A stretch of DNA of 64,000 nt from Cocleimonas flava (GCF_004339015.1 NZ_SMFQ01000002.1:1241351-1305350); one strand, 5' to 3'. Counted from the first letter of the stretch, positions 27,298-36,652 are shown. The notes: generated by a model from the letters alone, not told the origin. Translations and numbers: made by a program.

Positions 27298-28410
27298 GTG
27301 GCAAAAGTGAAGAGTGACAAGACTTTTTTTCATGGGAAATCTGAGAGTACAGGTGTCCTTTTAATTAATCTTGGGACACCGCAAGAACCGACAAAATCCT
27401 CCGTCAGAAGTTTTTTGAAACAGTTTTTGTCAGATGGTCGTGTGATCGAAATACCAAAGTTAGTGTGGCTTCCTATTCTGTACGGATTTATTTTGCCGCG
27501 ACGCCCAGAAGCCAGCGCAAGAAATTATAAAAAAGTCTGGATGGATGAAGGTTCTCCTCTGATGCATTACAGCTTACGTCAGCAAAAGCTATTGCAAAAA
27601 GAAATGGAATCCCGATTTAGTGGTCCGGTGCATATCGAATTAGCCATGCGCTATGGCGATCCAGATATACAGGCAGGCATTGATAAACTACAGGAAAAAG
27701 GCGTAAGACGAGTACTTATTTTGCCTTTGTATCCGCAGTATTCAGCCACCACAACCGCCACCAGTTTTGATGAGATTTTCAAAGTCTTCAGTGCTAGACG
27801 ATGGATACCAGAACTACGTTTCGTTGCGCAATATCATGATCATCCCTCGTATATCAACGCTTTGGCAGAAAGCGTGAAGGATTTTTGGAAAACGAATAAG
27901 CGAAGCGAAGTATTGCTCATGTCTTTCCATGGTTTACCGAAGAGAAATTTAGAATTGGGAGACCCTTACTTTTGCCATTGTCACAAGACGGGGCGGTTAC
28001 TGGCAGAAAAACTGGACTTGAAAGAAAGTGAGTGGAAACTTACCTTTCAGTCACGATTTGGCAAGGCAGAGTGGCTAAAACCTTATACTGATAAAACCCT
28101 TAGTGAAATGCCTGCCGAAGGGATTAAATCAGTTGATGTCGTTTGCCCGGGTTTTCCTTCTGATTGTATTGAAACACTGGAAGAAATTAACATGGAAAAC
28201 CGCGGCTATTTCATGGAGGCCGGAGGTCAGGATTATCAATATATTCCTGCATTAAATGATAACCCGGAGCATGTAAAAGCGTTGGCAGACATTGTTCAAC
28301 AGCATACCCAAGGCTGGCCTGAAACAGAAAGTGACTGGCAGGCTTCAAACGCGGAAAAACAAAGTGAAATTTCCAAGAAGCAGGCGCAAAAACATGGGGC
28401 GAAACTATGA
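27298..28410 (+). CDS. hemH: Ferrochelatase
   Basis: The enzyme inserts Fe2+ into protoporphyrin IX, the last step of heme synthesis. The start is a GTG. In the 370 residues, GVLLINLGTPQEP opens the domain, LPLYPQYSATTTA follows, LLMSFHGLPKRNLELGDPY carries the metal-binding His, and VVCPGFPSDCIETLEEI the conserved Glu. A charged Gln/Lys-rich tail of about 30 residues exceeds the core. Its stop overlaps the next ATG (ATGA). Confidence 0.95.
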   Translation: MAKVKSDKTFFHGKSESTGVLLINLGTPQEPTKSSVRSFLKQFLSDGRVIEIPKLVWLPILYGFILPRRPEASARNYKKVWMDEGSPLMHYSLRQQKLLQKEMESRFSGPVHIELAMRYGDPDIQAGIDKLQEKGVRRVLILPLYPQYSATTTATSFDEIFKVFSARRWIPELRFVAQYHDHPSYINALAESVKDFWKTNKRSEVLLMSFHGLPKRNLELGDPYFCHCHKTGRLLAEKLDLKESEWKLTFQSRFGKAEWLKPYTDKTLSEMPAEGIKSVDVVCPGFPSDCIETLEEINMENRGYFMEAGGQDYQYIPALNDNPEHVKALADIVQQHTQGWPETESDWQASNAEKQSEISKKQAQKHGAKL

Positions 28411-29180
28411 GTAACGCGGTCTCCACAGATCAAAAAATCGGTTTGATTTTGATTGGGGATGAGCTGCTTAACGGTTCTCGTCAAGACAAGCACATGGCCC
28501 GTGTAATAGAGATATTAAAAGCCAGAGGGATGTCTTTAAGTTGGGTCAGAATGATTGTGGATACTCGCGAAGAAATCGTGGCTAATTTGAAACAGACCAA
28601 AGCCCTCAATGATGTGGTTTTCAGTTTTGGCGGCATTGGTGCCACACCAGATGACCAAACCCGAGCGGCAGCCTCTGAAGCGTTTAATCAAAAGTTTATT
28701 CGTCACCCTGAGGCAAAAGCACTTATTGAAGATAAATTCGGTGAAAGTGCGTATCCGAGTCGGATATTAATGGCAGATTTGCCCGAACACGCCACAATGA
28801 TTCCTAATCCGGTTAATCAAGTGCCAGGTTTTAAAATTGAGCATCACCATTTTGTGCCCGGTTTTCCTGATATGGCTTGGCCAATGGTTGAATGGGTGCT
28901 TGATACTTATTACACCCACTTAAAAAATGATACGCCTAATGTCGAATGGCGCTGGGATATTCTGGGTACGCCAGAGAGTGTTTTGTTGCCGATGATGAAT
29001 GAATTATTAAAGAAGTTCGAAGCGGTTAATTTATCAAGCTTGCCGAGCACGGTGAGAAGAGGTGATTTAATTGATTTTGGATTGAAAGGCCCAGAAGAAG
29101 ATGTCACCAAAGCGGCCAAATGGCTGGAAGAAAAATTACAAGCAATGGATGTTGCGTACAAATTTAGAGAGGCCAAGTAG
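28407..29180 (+). CDS. CinA N-terminal-like molybdopterin-binding domain protein
   Basis: The 257-residue protein is a stand-alone MoaB/MogA-like domain as found at the N-terminus of CinA: IGLILIGDELLNGSRQDKH, DVVFSFGGIGATPDDQTR and FVPGFPDMAWPM. The deamidase domain is missing here and occurs separately at 40078-40554. The related CinA half has ADP-ribose or NAD-linked pyrophosphatase activity in some bacteria; for this single-domain form the activity is unproven. It overlaps hemH by 4 nt. Confidence 0.85.
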   Translation: MSNAVSTDQKIGLILIGDELLNGSRQDKHMARVIEILKARGMSLSWVRMIVDTREEIVANLKQTKALNDVVFSFGGIGATPDDQTRAAASEAFNQKFIRHPEAKALIEDKFGESAYPSRILMADLPEHATMIPNPVNQVPGFKIEHHHFVPGFPDMAWPMVEWVLDTYYTHLKNDTPNVEWRWDILGTPESVLLPMMNELLKKFEAVNLSSLPSTVRRGDLIDFGLKGPEEDVTKAAKWLEEKLQAMDVAYKFREAK

Positions 29181-29316
29181 TTTGTTTTTTGTTGTAATGA
29201 TTAGTGTTGAATGTCGAATAAATCCATTGAAAACCAAGCTTAATTCCTCTTATTTGGTCTTTGTCAATAAAGCGATTAATAAGTTAGTCCTTAACCAAAT
29301 AGCGCCAAACAAGAAA

Positions 29317-29350
29317 GAAAAAAAGGCCTGTAAGTGGGGGGGTGTCATTG
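29317..29350 (+). repeat. Dispersed G-run element, copy 6
   Basis: An A-tract, GGCCTGTAAGT, seven G, TGTCAT. It lies within a plus-strand gene series (CinA-like, then acyltransferase). The C-rich strand runs against the flanking genes, so a terminator role for those genes does not fit. Confidence 0.75.
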
Positions 29351-29387
29351 CCTTAAATAAAAGCACTGATTTTTCAGGTGCGCACTC

Positions 29388-30311
29388 ATGAGTCAGCAAT
29401 GCGGGATTAAATTTACCGCTTCACTGATGCACCCTAAATACTGGCTCACATGGGTGGGTCTCGGTATTTTTTACTTGATCTCATATATGCCTGCGTCTGT
29501 GCGGCACATGGTCGGTCGCAGAATTGGAAGCTTCATGTATAGAAGTCCACGGCGACGAAATACGGTGATTTCAAATCTTGAGATTGCCTTCCCTGAATTA
29601 AGCTCAGAAGCGTTAGAGGATTTAGCCCAGAAAAATATGGAATGGTATGGCTGTGGCTTAATTGATTACAGCTTAATTATCTTTACCAGTCGCAAGCGCT
29701 TAAGCAAGTTTATCGAGATTGAAGGGAAGGAGCACATTGAGCAAGCCGTTCAAAATCAACAAAATGTCATTATCTTGCTTGCACACAGTGTGATGCTGGA
29801 GTTTGCGCCAACGGCCATCGGCGCAGAATATGACATCTTCGGCTCCTACAAAACTTCTAAAAATCCGGTGATGGATTGGATCATCGCGAAAAGTCGCTGC
29901 CGTCATGCCAGCTTGGTCGTATCCAGAGATGAGGGTTTGCGAAAGCTGGTGAAATCAATGTCGCCCGGAAGGTTGATGGTGTTTCTGCCAGATGAAGATT
30001 TGGGTCTGGATAATTCAGTGTTTGTGCCTTTTTTCAGCAGACAGAAATCAACACTAACAACAACCGCGCGTTTGGCAAAAATGGGAAAGGCTGTAGCACT
30101 AACTACATTTGCTTACTATGATAAAGATAAAAGAAAATATATTGCCAAAATTTCTAAGCCATTAGAGAATTACCCCTCTAAAGATGCCGCTGCTGATGCA
30201 CAAAACATGAATCAAGCACTTGAAGCTATCATTAGACAACACCCAGAGCAGTATATGTGGTCCATGAAATGGTATAAAACACGCCCAGAGGGCGAGGCAA
30301 AAGTGTATTAA
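29388..30311 (+). CDS. LpxL/HtrB-family lipid A acyltransferase-like protein
   Basis: The 307-residue protein has an N-terminal membrane anchor (WLTWVGLGIFYLISYMP). The acyltransferase core has the HxxxxE catalytic pair as AHSVMLE near residues 131-137, FGSYKTSKNPVMD, VFLPDEDLG and a final QYMWSMKWYKTRPEGE. The final motif is characteristic of LpxL/LpxM late acyltransferases, which add secondary acyl chains to lipid A at the inner membrane. Which chain position is acylated cannot be told. Confidence 0.85.
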   Translation: MSQQCGIKFTASLMHPKYWLTWVGLGIFYLISYMPASVRHMVGRRIGSFMYRSPRRRNTVISNLEIAFPELSSEALEDLAQKNMEWYGCGLIDYSLIIFTSRKRLSKFIEIEGKEHIEQAVQNQQNVIILLAHSVMLEFAPTAIGAEYDIFGSYKTSKNPVMDWIIAKSRCRHASLVVSRDEGLRKLVKSMSPGRLMVFLPDEDLGLDNSVFVPFFSRQKSTLTTTARLAKMGKAVALTTFAYYDKDKRKYIAKISKPLENYPSKDAAADAQNMNQALEAIIRQHPEQYMWSMKWYKTRPEGEAKVY

Positions 30312-31181
30312 ATGGCAATTTTATTTCCCGTTCTATTCCCTATATTCGTATTAATTCTTGTTGGTTACCTGTATGCCAAATTTCGTCATGTCGACATGGA
30401 ATTTGCCAACCGTACCAATATGGAAATTTTCATACCTGCGCTCTTGATCGAAGCCCTGTCCCGTAAAAGTTTTAACCTGATAGACTATCAATTGCTTGCC
30501 ATTGCAGGGTTGTTAGTGGTGTTGCTTTCAGGCGTATTGGCTTACACCTTTGCCAAAGCGTTTAAGCTATCGGTTCCTATGTTTGTCCCTTCCATGATGT
30601 TTAACAACTGTGGAAATATGGGATTGCCATTGGCTATCTTAGCATTTGGAGAAGAGGCTTTAAGTGCTGCGGTGGTGTTGTTTCTAGTGTCTAATCTACT
30701 GCATTTTACTTTAGGTACTTATATCGTTGGCGGTAAAATATCTTGGTGGAACCTACTCAAAATGCCGGTAAATATCGCCACTATTATCGGTTTGGTGATT
30801 AGTTTCACGCATTGGGAAATGCCCGAGGTTATCCATATTCCAATTCAAATGTTGTCGCAAGTTGCGATTCCATTGATGCTGGTGTCATTAGGCGTGCGCA
30901 TGACGACGGTCGATTTAAGTGCATGGCGCTTAGGAATGATAGGGGCAATTTTGTGTCCACTATTTAGTATTGTAGTTGCCTTTGGTTTATTGCTCTTTAT
31001 GCCGATAGAACCTGCACAGCGTGTACAACTGTTGATATTCGCGACTCTGCCTCCTGCTGTTTTGAATTATATGTTTGCCGAAAAATACAATCAGCAACCA
31101 ACTGAAGTGGCATCTATGGTCGTTGTTGGAAATGCTCTGTCGCTGTTCACATTGGCATTGATGCTACTGTATCTCGAGTAA
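30312..31181 (+). CDS. AEC-family auxin-efflux-like permease
   Basis: The 289-residue, about ten-helix inner-membrane protein belongs to the auxin efflux carrier family. Motifs are FANRTNMEIFIPALLIEAL, MFNNCGNMGLPLAILAFGEEAL, IPLMLVSLGVRMT and LPPAVLNYMFAEKYNQ. Bacterial members export or import small carboxylates or amino acids; the substrate is unknown. It begins on the base after the acyltransferase stop, so the two are co-transcribed. Confidence 0.88.
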   Translation: MAILFPVLFPIFVLILVGYLYAKFRHVDMEFANRTNMEIFIPALLIEALSRKSFNLIDYQLLAIAGLLVVLLSGVLAYTFAKAFKLSVPMFVPSMMFNNCGNMGLPLAILAFGEEALSAAVVLFLVSNLLHFTLGTYIVGGKISWWNLLKMPVNIATIIGLVISFTHWEMPEVIHIPIQMLSQVAIPLMLVSLGVRMTTVDLSAWRLGMIGAILCPLFSIVVAFGLLLFMPIEPAQRVQLLIFATLPPAVLNYMFAEKYNQQPTEVASMVVVGNALSLFTLALMLLYLE

Positions 31182-31261
31182 AGTTTATCCGTTTAGCTTG
31201 TTGCCAATCCTTGGTTTAGGATTGATAATCAACTCATTGAAAATTAGTCAGTGAAATTGTC

Positions 31262-32326
31262 ATGAGTAAGTTCTGGAGTAAACGCACACACGAGCTCAGC
31301 CCTTATACGGCCGGAGAACAGCCGCAAGATCAGCAGTATACAAAACTCAATACTAATGAGAATCCCTATCCACCATCTCCATTAGCGATTGAAGCAATGC
31401 GGGCGGCGTCTGGTGAGGCGATGCGTTTGTACCCCGATCCGAATTCATTCGAGCTAAAGAAAGCTATTTCTGAATACTATTCTGTCTGGACAGATCAGGT
31501 CTTTGTAGGGAATAGTTCAGATGAAGTGTTGGCGCATGCCTTTGTTGCCTTACTCAAGCACTCTAAACCGCTACTGTTTCCTGATATCAGCTATAGCTTT
31601 TATCCTTCTTACTGCAAATTATTTGATATCAATTATAAGCAGGTTCCACTTGCAGATGATTTTACGATTGATCTGAATGATTACAGTGAGGCCACGGCAG
31701 ATGAAGTGGGATCAATCATCTTTCCGAACCCCAATGCGCCCACAGGTATAGCATTAACGCTGGTTGAAATTGAAAAAATTCTTAAAGCCAACCCGGAATC
31801 GCCGGTTGTGATTGATGAAGCCTATGTTGATTTTGGCGCGCGTACCGCCATTTCCTTAGTCAACGATTACCCTAATCTATTAGTGACTCAAACATTTTCC
31901 AAGTCTCGTTCATTGGCGGGTTTACGTGTTGGTTTTGCGATTGGCTCGGTGGAAATGATCGAAGCGCTGGAAAGGGTGAAAAACTCGTTTAATGCTTACC
32001 CATTAGATAGAGCAGCGATTGCCGGTGCGGCAGCTTCAATAAAAGACAGAGCATATTTTCAAGAGAGCTGTTCCAGAATTATAAAGACGCGTGAAAGAGT
32101 ATCTGATGATTTATCAGACTTAGGTTTTACCGTGCTGCCGTCTAAAGCGAATTTTGTGTTTGCCAAGCCAGAAAAAAACGCAGAAAAACTGTATCTGGAT
32201 TTAAAAGAAAACGGTGTACTCGTGCGTTATTTTAATGCGCCCCGAATCAATGGGTTCTTGAGGATAACAATTGGTACAGATGAAGATATGGATGTCTTTA
32301 TGGGTAAACTTAAACAGCTTCTTTAG
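31262..32326 (+). CDS. hisC: Histidinol-phosphate aminotransferase
   Basis: The 354-residue class I/II PLP enzyme converts imidazole-acetol phosphate to histidinol phosphate. Motifs are KLNTNENPYPPSP, FPNPNAPTG, VVIDEAYVDF and the PLP Lys at residue 214 in TQTFSKSRSLAGLRVGF. The AYVDF segment and length indicate HisC, although HisC-like enzymes can also act on aromatic substrates. No other his genes are nearby. Confidence 0.9.
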   Translation: MSKFWSKRTHELSPYTAGEQPQDQQYTKLNTNENPYPPSPLAIEAMRAASGEAMRLYPDPNSFELKKAISEYYSVWTDQVFVGNSSDEVLAHAFVALLKHSKPLLFPDISYSFYPSYCKLFDINYKQVPLADDFTIDLNDYSEATADEVGSIIFPNPNAPTGIALTLVEIEKILKANPESPVVIDEAYVDFGARTAISLVNDYPNLLVTQTFSKSRSLAGLRVGFAIGSVEMIEALERVKNSFNAYPLDRAAIAGAAASIKDRAYFQESCSRIIKTRERVSDDLSDLGFTVLPSKANFVFAKPEKNAEKLYLDLKENGVLVRYFNAPRINGFLRITIGTDEDMDVFMGKLKQLL

Positions 32327-32355
32327 TTGAAGTATAAATGGTTGAAGTATAAATC
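32326..32355 (+). repeat. 15-bp tandem duplication at the hisC 3' end
   Basis: GTTGAAGTATAAATG (32326-32340), overlapping the last base of the TAG stop, is followed by GTTGAAGTATAAATC (32341-32355). It looks like a simple duplication. Confidence 0.85.
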
Positions 32356-32388
32356 TTCCTATAAGGCACTAAAAATACCGAGCACTCT

Positions 32389-32420
32389 AAAAAAAGTGCC
32401 TCAAAGTAGGGGGGTGGCTT
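32389..32420 (+). repeat. Dispersed G-run element, copy 7
   Basis: An A-tract, GTGCCTCAAAGTA, six G, TGGCTT. AGTGCCT can pair with AGGCACT at 32364-32370, a relic of an inverted partner. It sits between convergent genes and is oriented as a terminator for the minus-strand gene ending at 32459. Confidence 0.8.
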
Positions 32421-32458
32421 ATAAACATCGCCCTGCTTTAATTGGTTTATTTGACGGC

Positions 32459-32698
32459 TCAGTTGCCGAGTATTCCTGAGTATTCGTCCGTTGGATCAGA
32501 GAAAAGGTCTTCAATTTTCCGATACAAAATAAATTGGCGGAGTTCATATTCAATTTCTTCAATCACGTAAGTACTTTGACTTTCCATCAAAAAATCAAGA
32601 TCTTCGCCAGTCGAATAAAAAGAATCTGAGAGTGCATACGTTGCTGGTGCAGATACACATAGGCATAGCACAAGACTAAGTTTCATTAAGTAATTCAT
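32459..32698 (-). CDS. Small secreted protein of unknown function
   Basis: The 79-residue frame begins with a convincing signal peptide (basic start, LVLCLCVSAPATYA, cleavage near residue 23). The mature part is very acidic, about 55 residues, with YVIEEIEYELRQFILY. I recognise no family. The ATG at 32698 or the in-frame ATG four codons later (MKLSLVLC) could be used; neither has a strong Shine-Dalgarno. It is probably a real periplasmic protein given the signal and the terminator-like element behind it. Confidence 0.55.
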   Translation of the reverse strand: MNYLMKLSLVLCLCVSAPATYALSDSFYSTGEDLDFLMESQSTYVIEEIEYELRQFILYRKIEDLFSDPTDEYSGILGN

Positions 32699-32833
32699 TT
32701 CAAGCCCGAAATTTTTATTTGCTAATTGTTAGTATTAGTTCACATTATATTAATTCATATTGTTTCTTTTGTGAAGCGTTGAATCACGCTATAACAGGCT
32801 TTTAGCGTGTTTTCTCTGGTTTAATAAGTCGAT

Positions 32834-34837
32834 TTATCTTTCAAGTAATTTACCAACTGATGCCCTTAGCAGTTTGATTGCATCTTTCTTCCCACTGATG
32901 TTTCCCGCCATTCTCTGAGTCAGCTCTTTCCAGTTATTTTTTTGTAACACTTTGATGATTAGGGTGTGCTTTTCATTTGCCGTTAACTCATTGTTTTTTG
33001 GTAATTTACGTAGCGTGAGTTCCCATATTAGTGCGAGTGTATTTTCATAGCCTCTGAAGTCGTTGGCAAAACCATGTAACTGAGATATAGAAAAAGCCTC
33101 CAAAGTGGGGGGGTGACTAAGTTTATTTGATAAGTCAGAGAGTATTGCGAAGGCCAGGTCGGGTTCTAAGTCTCGCAAAGGGTCGCTTAAAAGGTGAGGA
33201 AAGTTTTGTGCGAAGTTATTCTGGGCCTTGTTTAATAGATCTATTCCATCTGTTGATTTTGGTTTTAACATCACAATAGAGTGTGAACCGCTACTGGCGT
33301 CACGCTTCATTCCTAAATAAGCCGAATGAAATCCTGATGACTGCCAAAAATGTAATAGCTGCGTGGTAGCGCCAAAACTGGTGCTGACGTAATCTGCAGT
33401 GGATGATTCCAGAAGTTTATCTAACAGATAACTGCCGATACCTCGCCCTTGCAATTCTGGGTGGACTGCAATTCGACTGATTCTATCGCCAGAGAGTTGA
33501 ATGGCAGATTCTACGCCCGCATTGACGGAAAGCGATTGCGCAACAAGGTGGCCTTGTATACGTCGTTTTCCTGCAAAAATATCCGTGCTTAAGGTCTTAT
33601 CAATTTCTCCTTCACGAATGATCAACGCAACCGCAATAATGAGATTATTTTGCGTTACGGAATAAAGCGTTACTTCATCATCATCGAGTAGGTGCATCAA
33701 ATCTGAAGGTTTGGTTTGGTAATGTGCGCCGACCAACAAGCCAAAGATTGCCTTGAGTTTGTTATCATCCGCTATCATCTCCGCTTTATTGATATTCGAA
33801 AATTCACAGTCTGCTAAATCAAGTTTTTCATCAAAGTTCTTGGGTAAATCACAAGGTTCTGCATCGAGCAATAAGGCATCAAAGGTAAACTGTTCGAGTG
33901 AGTCATTCTCGTTCCAGCGTATCGGTGTGTTCAGATGAAAGCTGTTCCAGTCTGGCGTTTGTGTGTCTAAGACCTTCTTGAAATTAATGGAAAAACCACG
34001 GCCACTGCCTTCGTAACCATGTTGTGTACTGGCAAAGACAATTCTGGAATAGTGGCTTAGTAAGTCTGTCAAAATACGAACGGGAATAGCCGCGGCTTCA
34101 TCCACCAATACTAAATCTGCCGATGGTTTGTTCCGCTGTAAATCATCAGGTGAGTAAAAGCTGATGGCGTTATTTTCGACAGCATCGGGGTTTATTCTGG
34201 TCGCATGCTGAAAAACCATGGCGGAGATTTTTTTGCTGGGGGCGCAGACAATGATTTTTTCATAACCTTGATTGATTAATTCTGCTGCGGTAATTCCCAA
34301 GGCAGAAGACTTTCCTCTACCACGATCAGAGCTTAAGACTAAAGGCCTGCGTCTATGGCCTTTAACGACTTGTATGATTTCTTCTACGGCTTGTTTTTGT
34401 TCTACTGTGGCATGAGCTGTAGAGTTAGTTTCCTGATCTCCAATTATCTTGGCGATTGGTTTTTGTAGTTCTGAAAGCGAAGCGTCCTTGGCATTGATAA
34501 ATACAGTGCTTTTAGAAGCTTCGAGCAAACGATCAAAACGTGTCAAAAATAAACTGTTTTCAGCGGTATCTTGTGATTTTAATAACAGTAAATATCCACC
34601 GCAACGAATGGTGCCGGCAATCGCTCCAAATGCGTTGGGATCAAATATATGATGAGAATGAAAAATAACGGCATCACATTCTTGTCCGAGATAACTGTTT
34701 GCCTTTTTCGGGTCTTCAAGCTCAATAGCGTTTATATTTGCCACGAGTTTTCTGGCAATCGCAACACACTCGTCTAACTCGCCAGAAATGACCAACAGAT
34801 GTCGGTCTTCTGAATTGAATGTGAATGATTTAGTCAT
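32834..34837 (-). CDS. tmcA: tRNA(Met) cytidine acetyltransferase TmcA
   Basis: The enzyme acetylates the wobble C34 of elongator tRNA-Met using acetyl-CoA and ATP. The 667 residues show Walker A DRGRGKSSA (171-179), a DEAAAIP helicase motif near 226, a GNAT fold with IAVHPELQGRGIGSYLLDKL near 460, and a C-terminal tRNA-binding region. Residues around 574-582 (SHPPTLEAF) are encoded by a copy of the dispersed G-run element. nadE stops 17 nt upstream, so the two are co-transcribed. Confidence 0.92.
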   Translation of the reverse strand: MTKSFTFNSEDRHLLVISGELDECVAIARKLVANINAIELEDPKKANSYLGQECDAVIFHSHHIFDPNAFGAIAGTIRCGGYLLLLKSQDTAENSLFLTRFDRLLEASKSTVFINAKDASLSELQKPIAKIIGDQETNSTAHATVEQKQAVEEIIQVVKGHRRRPLVLSSDRGRGKSSALGITAAELINQGYEKIIVCAPSKKISAMVFQHATRINPDAVENNAISFYSPDDLQRNKPSADLVLVDEAAAIPVRILTDLLSHYSRIVFASTQHGYEGSGRGFSINFKKVLDTQTPDWNSFHLNTPIRWNENDSLEQFTFDALLLDAEPCDLPKNFDEKLDLADCEFSNINKAEMIADDNKLKAIFGLLVGAHYQTKPSDLMHLLDDDEVTLYSVTQNNLIIAVALIIREGEIDKTLSTDIFAGKRRIQGHLVAQSLSVNAGVESAIQLSGDRISRIAVHPELQGRGIGSYLLDKLLESSTADYVSTSFGATTQLLHFWQSSGFHSAYLGMKRDASSGSHSIVMLKPKSTDGIDLLNKAQNNFAQNFPHLLSDPLRDLEPDLAFAILSDLSNKLSHPPTLEAFSISQLHGFANDFRGYENTLALIWELTLRKLPKNNELTANEKHTLIIKVLQKNNWKELTQRMAGNISGKKDAIKLLRASVGKLLER
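33091..33118 (+). repeat. Dispersed G-run element, copy 8, inside tmcA
   Basis: AAAAAGCCTCCAAAGT, seven G, TGACT. It keeps the A-tract, GCC, AAAGT, G-run and TG order of the family but is translated in frame on the minus strand as part of tmcA. It is the only clear copy within a reading frame. Confidence 0.75.
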
Positions 34838-34854
34838 GGGTTTAATCGAACGTG

Positions 34855-36522
34855 TTAAGTCATATTCCAGCGATAATGGGAAGTAATCGGGTAACGTCGA
34901 TCTTTACCAAACGCGCGTTTGGTGATGCGGATACCTGGCGCTGATTGGCGACGTTTATACTCGTTGAGTAATACCATATTCGCGACGCGTTCAACCATTT
35001 CGGCATCGTAACCCTGGGCAACGATATCATCGACGCTTTGGAATTCTTCGATAAACATTCGCAGTACTGCATCAAGAATATCGTAGGGTGGCAATGAATC
35101 TTCATCAACCTGATCGGGCGCTAATTCGGCAGAAGGAGGGCGAGTGATGACTCTGTCAGGGATGATTTCCTTATAGACTGGATTCTCTACCGTGCCATCG
35201 CCAATCTCATTTCTATAACGGGCCAAATCATACACCGCTGTCTTAAATACATCTTTAAGTGGTGCGTAGCCACCAGCCATGTCGCCATAAAGGGTAGCAT
35301 AGCCAACAGCCATTTCACTTTTATTACCGGTGGCGAGAAGCATTTTTCCCAGTTTATTAGACATCGCCATCAGCAATACGCCGCGTGAGCGAGCCTGGAT
35401 ATTTTCTTCGGTTACATCGCGTTCCAAACCTTCGAATTCGGCAGATAAGGCAGACACAAAGCTTTCGAAGATATTCTCAATCGGTATTTCACGATATTTA
35501 ACGCCTTGAGTTTTCGCCTGTTGCGCCGCATCGTGCTTGCTAATGTCAGCGGTATAACGAAACGGCATCATAATCGCTTCAACATTTTCTGCGCCCAATG
35601 CATCGACGGCAATTGCCAAGGTTAGTGCTGAGTCTATGCCTCCCGAAAGCCCAAGCATCACGCCGGGAAAGCCATTCTTGTTAACGTAATCTTTCACACC
35701 AAGCACAAGTGCATCGTAGATGTTTTTGAGGGTGTGTTGTTCTACAGGCTGTATGGGTTTTTGGGCTTCCTGCTTAAAAAGTGTGTGAGTAAATAGTCCC
35801 GACTCAAAGCTTGGGGCTTGTAATAAAAGCTCACCTTTTTGACTGAAAATCAGTGATTCTCCATCAAAAATCAATTCATCCTGCCCACCTACCAGATTGG
35901 CATATACGATATCGATTTGATTTTTGCTGGAGCGTTTCTTAAGTAATTCGATACGCTCTTTGGTCTTATTGCTACGAAAGGGTGATGCATTCAACACTAA
36001 AAGTACTTCCGCGCCTTCTGCTTTAGCTACTTTCGCAGGTCCTTTGCGCCAGATGTCCTCACAAATGAGCAGGCCCACTTTATGTCCGTTAATTTCCACA
36101 ATACTACTGTTTGGTCGATGACTATCAGTGGCTGAACCTCCACGTCTGAAATAACGTTTCTCATCAAATACGCGGTAATTTGGTAAATGTCGCTTGGCAT
36201 ATTCGTGGATGATTTTGCCATCTTTTAAAACACAGGCCATATTGTAAAGGCGTTTTGCACGAGTGACAGGAGCGCCAATCACAACGGCAATATCAGGTGC
36301 GACCTGCGTTAGGTCTTGCAGCATGGTTTCGACTTTGCGTAAGAAGTTTTGTCTAAAAAGAAGATCTTCAGGCGGATAGCCTGTTATCACTAGCTCAGGG
36401 AATAAAACAACATCCGCATTCTGTTTTTGTGCTTCCAGAATGGCATCTGAAATCATTTTGAAATTTTGTTTAAAACTACCAACGATAGGATTAATCTGAG
36501 CGATAGAAACAGTTAGAGACAT
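34855..36522 (-). CDS. nadE: Glutamine-dependent NAD+ synthetase
   Basis: The 555-residue two-domain enzyme makes NAD+ from deamido-NAD+ using ammonia from glutamine. The N-terminal nitrilase-type amidase has the Glu43-Lys110-Cys154 triad (FPELVITGYPPEDLLF, KRHLPNYRVFDEKRYF, LLICEDIW). The C-terminal synthetase has the P-loop SGGIDS (293-298) and ATGNKSEMAVGYATLYGD. A 9-bp hairpin covers the likely ribosome-binding region directly before the ATG. Confidence 0.95.
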   Translation of the reverse strand: MSLTVSIAQINPIVGSFKQNFKMISDAILEAQKQNADVVLFPELVITGYPPEDLLFRQNFLRKVETMLQDLTQVAPDIAVVIGAPVTRAKRLYNMACVLKDGKIIHEYAKRHLPNYRVFDEKRYFRRGGSATDSHRPNSSIVEINGHKVGLLICEDIWRKGPAKVAKAEGAEVLLVLNASPFRSNKTKERIELLKKRSSKNQIDIVYANLVGGQDELIFDGESLIFSQKGELLLQAPSFESGLFTHTLFKQEAQKPIQPVEQHTLKNIYDALVLGVKDYVNKNGFPGVMLGLSGGIDSALTLAIAVDALGAENVEAIMMPFRYTADISKHDAAQQAKTQGVKYREIPIENIFESFVSALSAEFEGLERDVTEENIQARSRGVLLMAMSNKLGKMLLATGNKSEMAVGYATLYGDMAGGYAPLKDVFKTAVYDLARYRNEIGDGTVENPVYKEIIPDRVITRPPSAELAPDQVDEDSLPPYDILDAVLRMFIEEFQSVDDIVAQGYDAEMVERVANMVLLNEYKRRQSAPGIRITKRAFGKDRRYPITSHYRWNMT

Positions 36523-36527
36523 TGCAT

Positions 36528-36551
36528 AAAGCCTTCATTTAAGAAGGCTTT
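36528..36551 (-). promoter_or_regulatory. Hairpin overlapping the nadE ribosome-binding region
   Basis: AAAGCCTTC (36528-36536) and GAAGGCTTT (36543-36551) form a perfect 9-bp stem ending 5 nt before the nadE ATG. The only Shine-Dalgarno-like bases (AAGG) are in the stem. It could reduce nadE translation or end transcripts from DUF1501, though no T-tract follows on the minus strand. Confidence 0.6.
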
Positions 36552-36611
36552 AATTTTATTAGTCTTTTAATAACATAGCTACTGAAAGTATTGCCTGAAA
36601 ACAGACCTTGT

Positions 36612-36639
36612 AAAAAGTGCCTATAAGTAGGGGGTGAAT
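36612..36639 (+). repeat. Dispersed G-run element, copy 9
   Basis: AAAAAGTGCCTATAAGTA, then five G and TGAAT. It is nearly identical to the arms of the palindrome at 46531-46595. It begins 13 nt after the DUF1501 stop in that gene's direction; CCTA and TAGG can pair around TAAG, followed by CAC and a T-tract on the minus strand. Confidence 0.85.
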
Positions 36640-36652
36640 ATGAGTAAATGGG

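Noticed and set aside
29101-29391. 96-aa plus-strand frame overlapping the CinA-like 3' end
   Set aside because: It is out of frame with the real gene, has no family features and runs through the G-run element.
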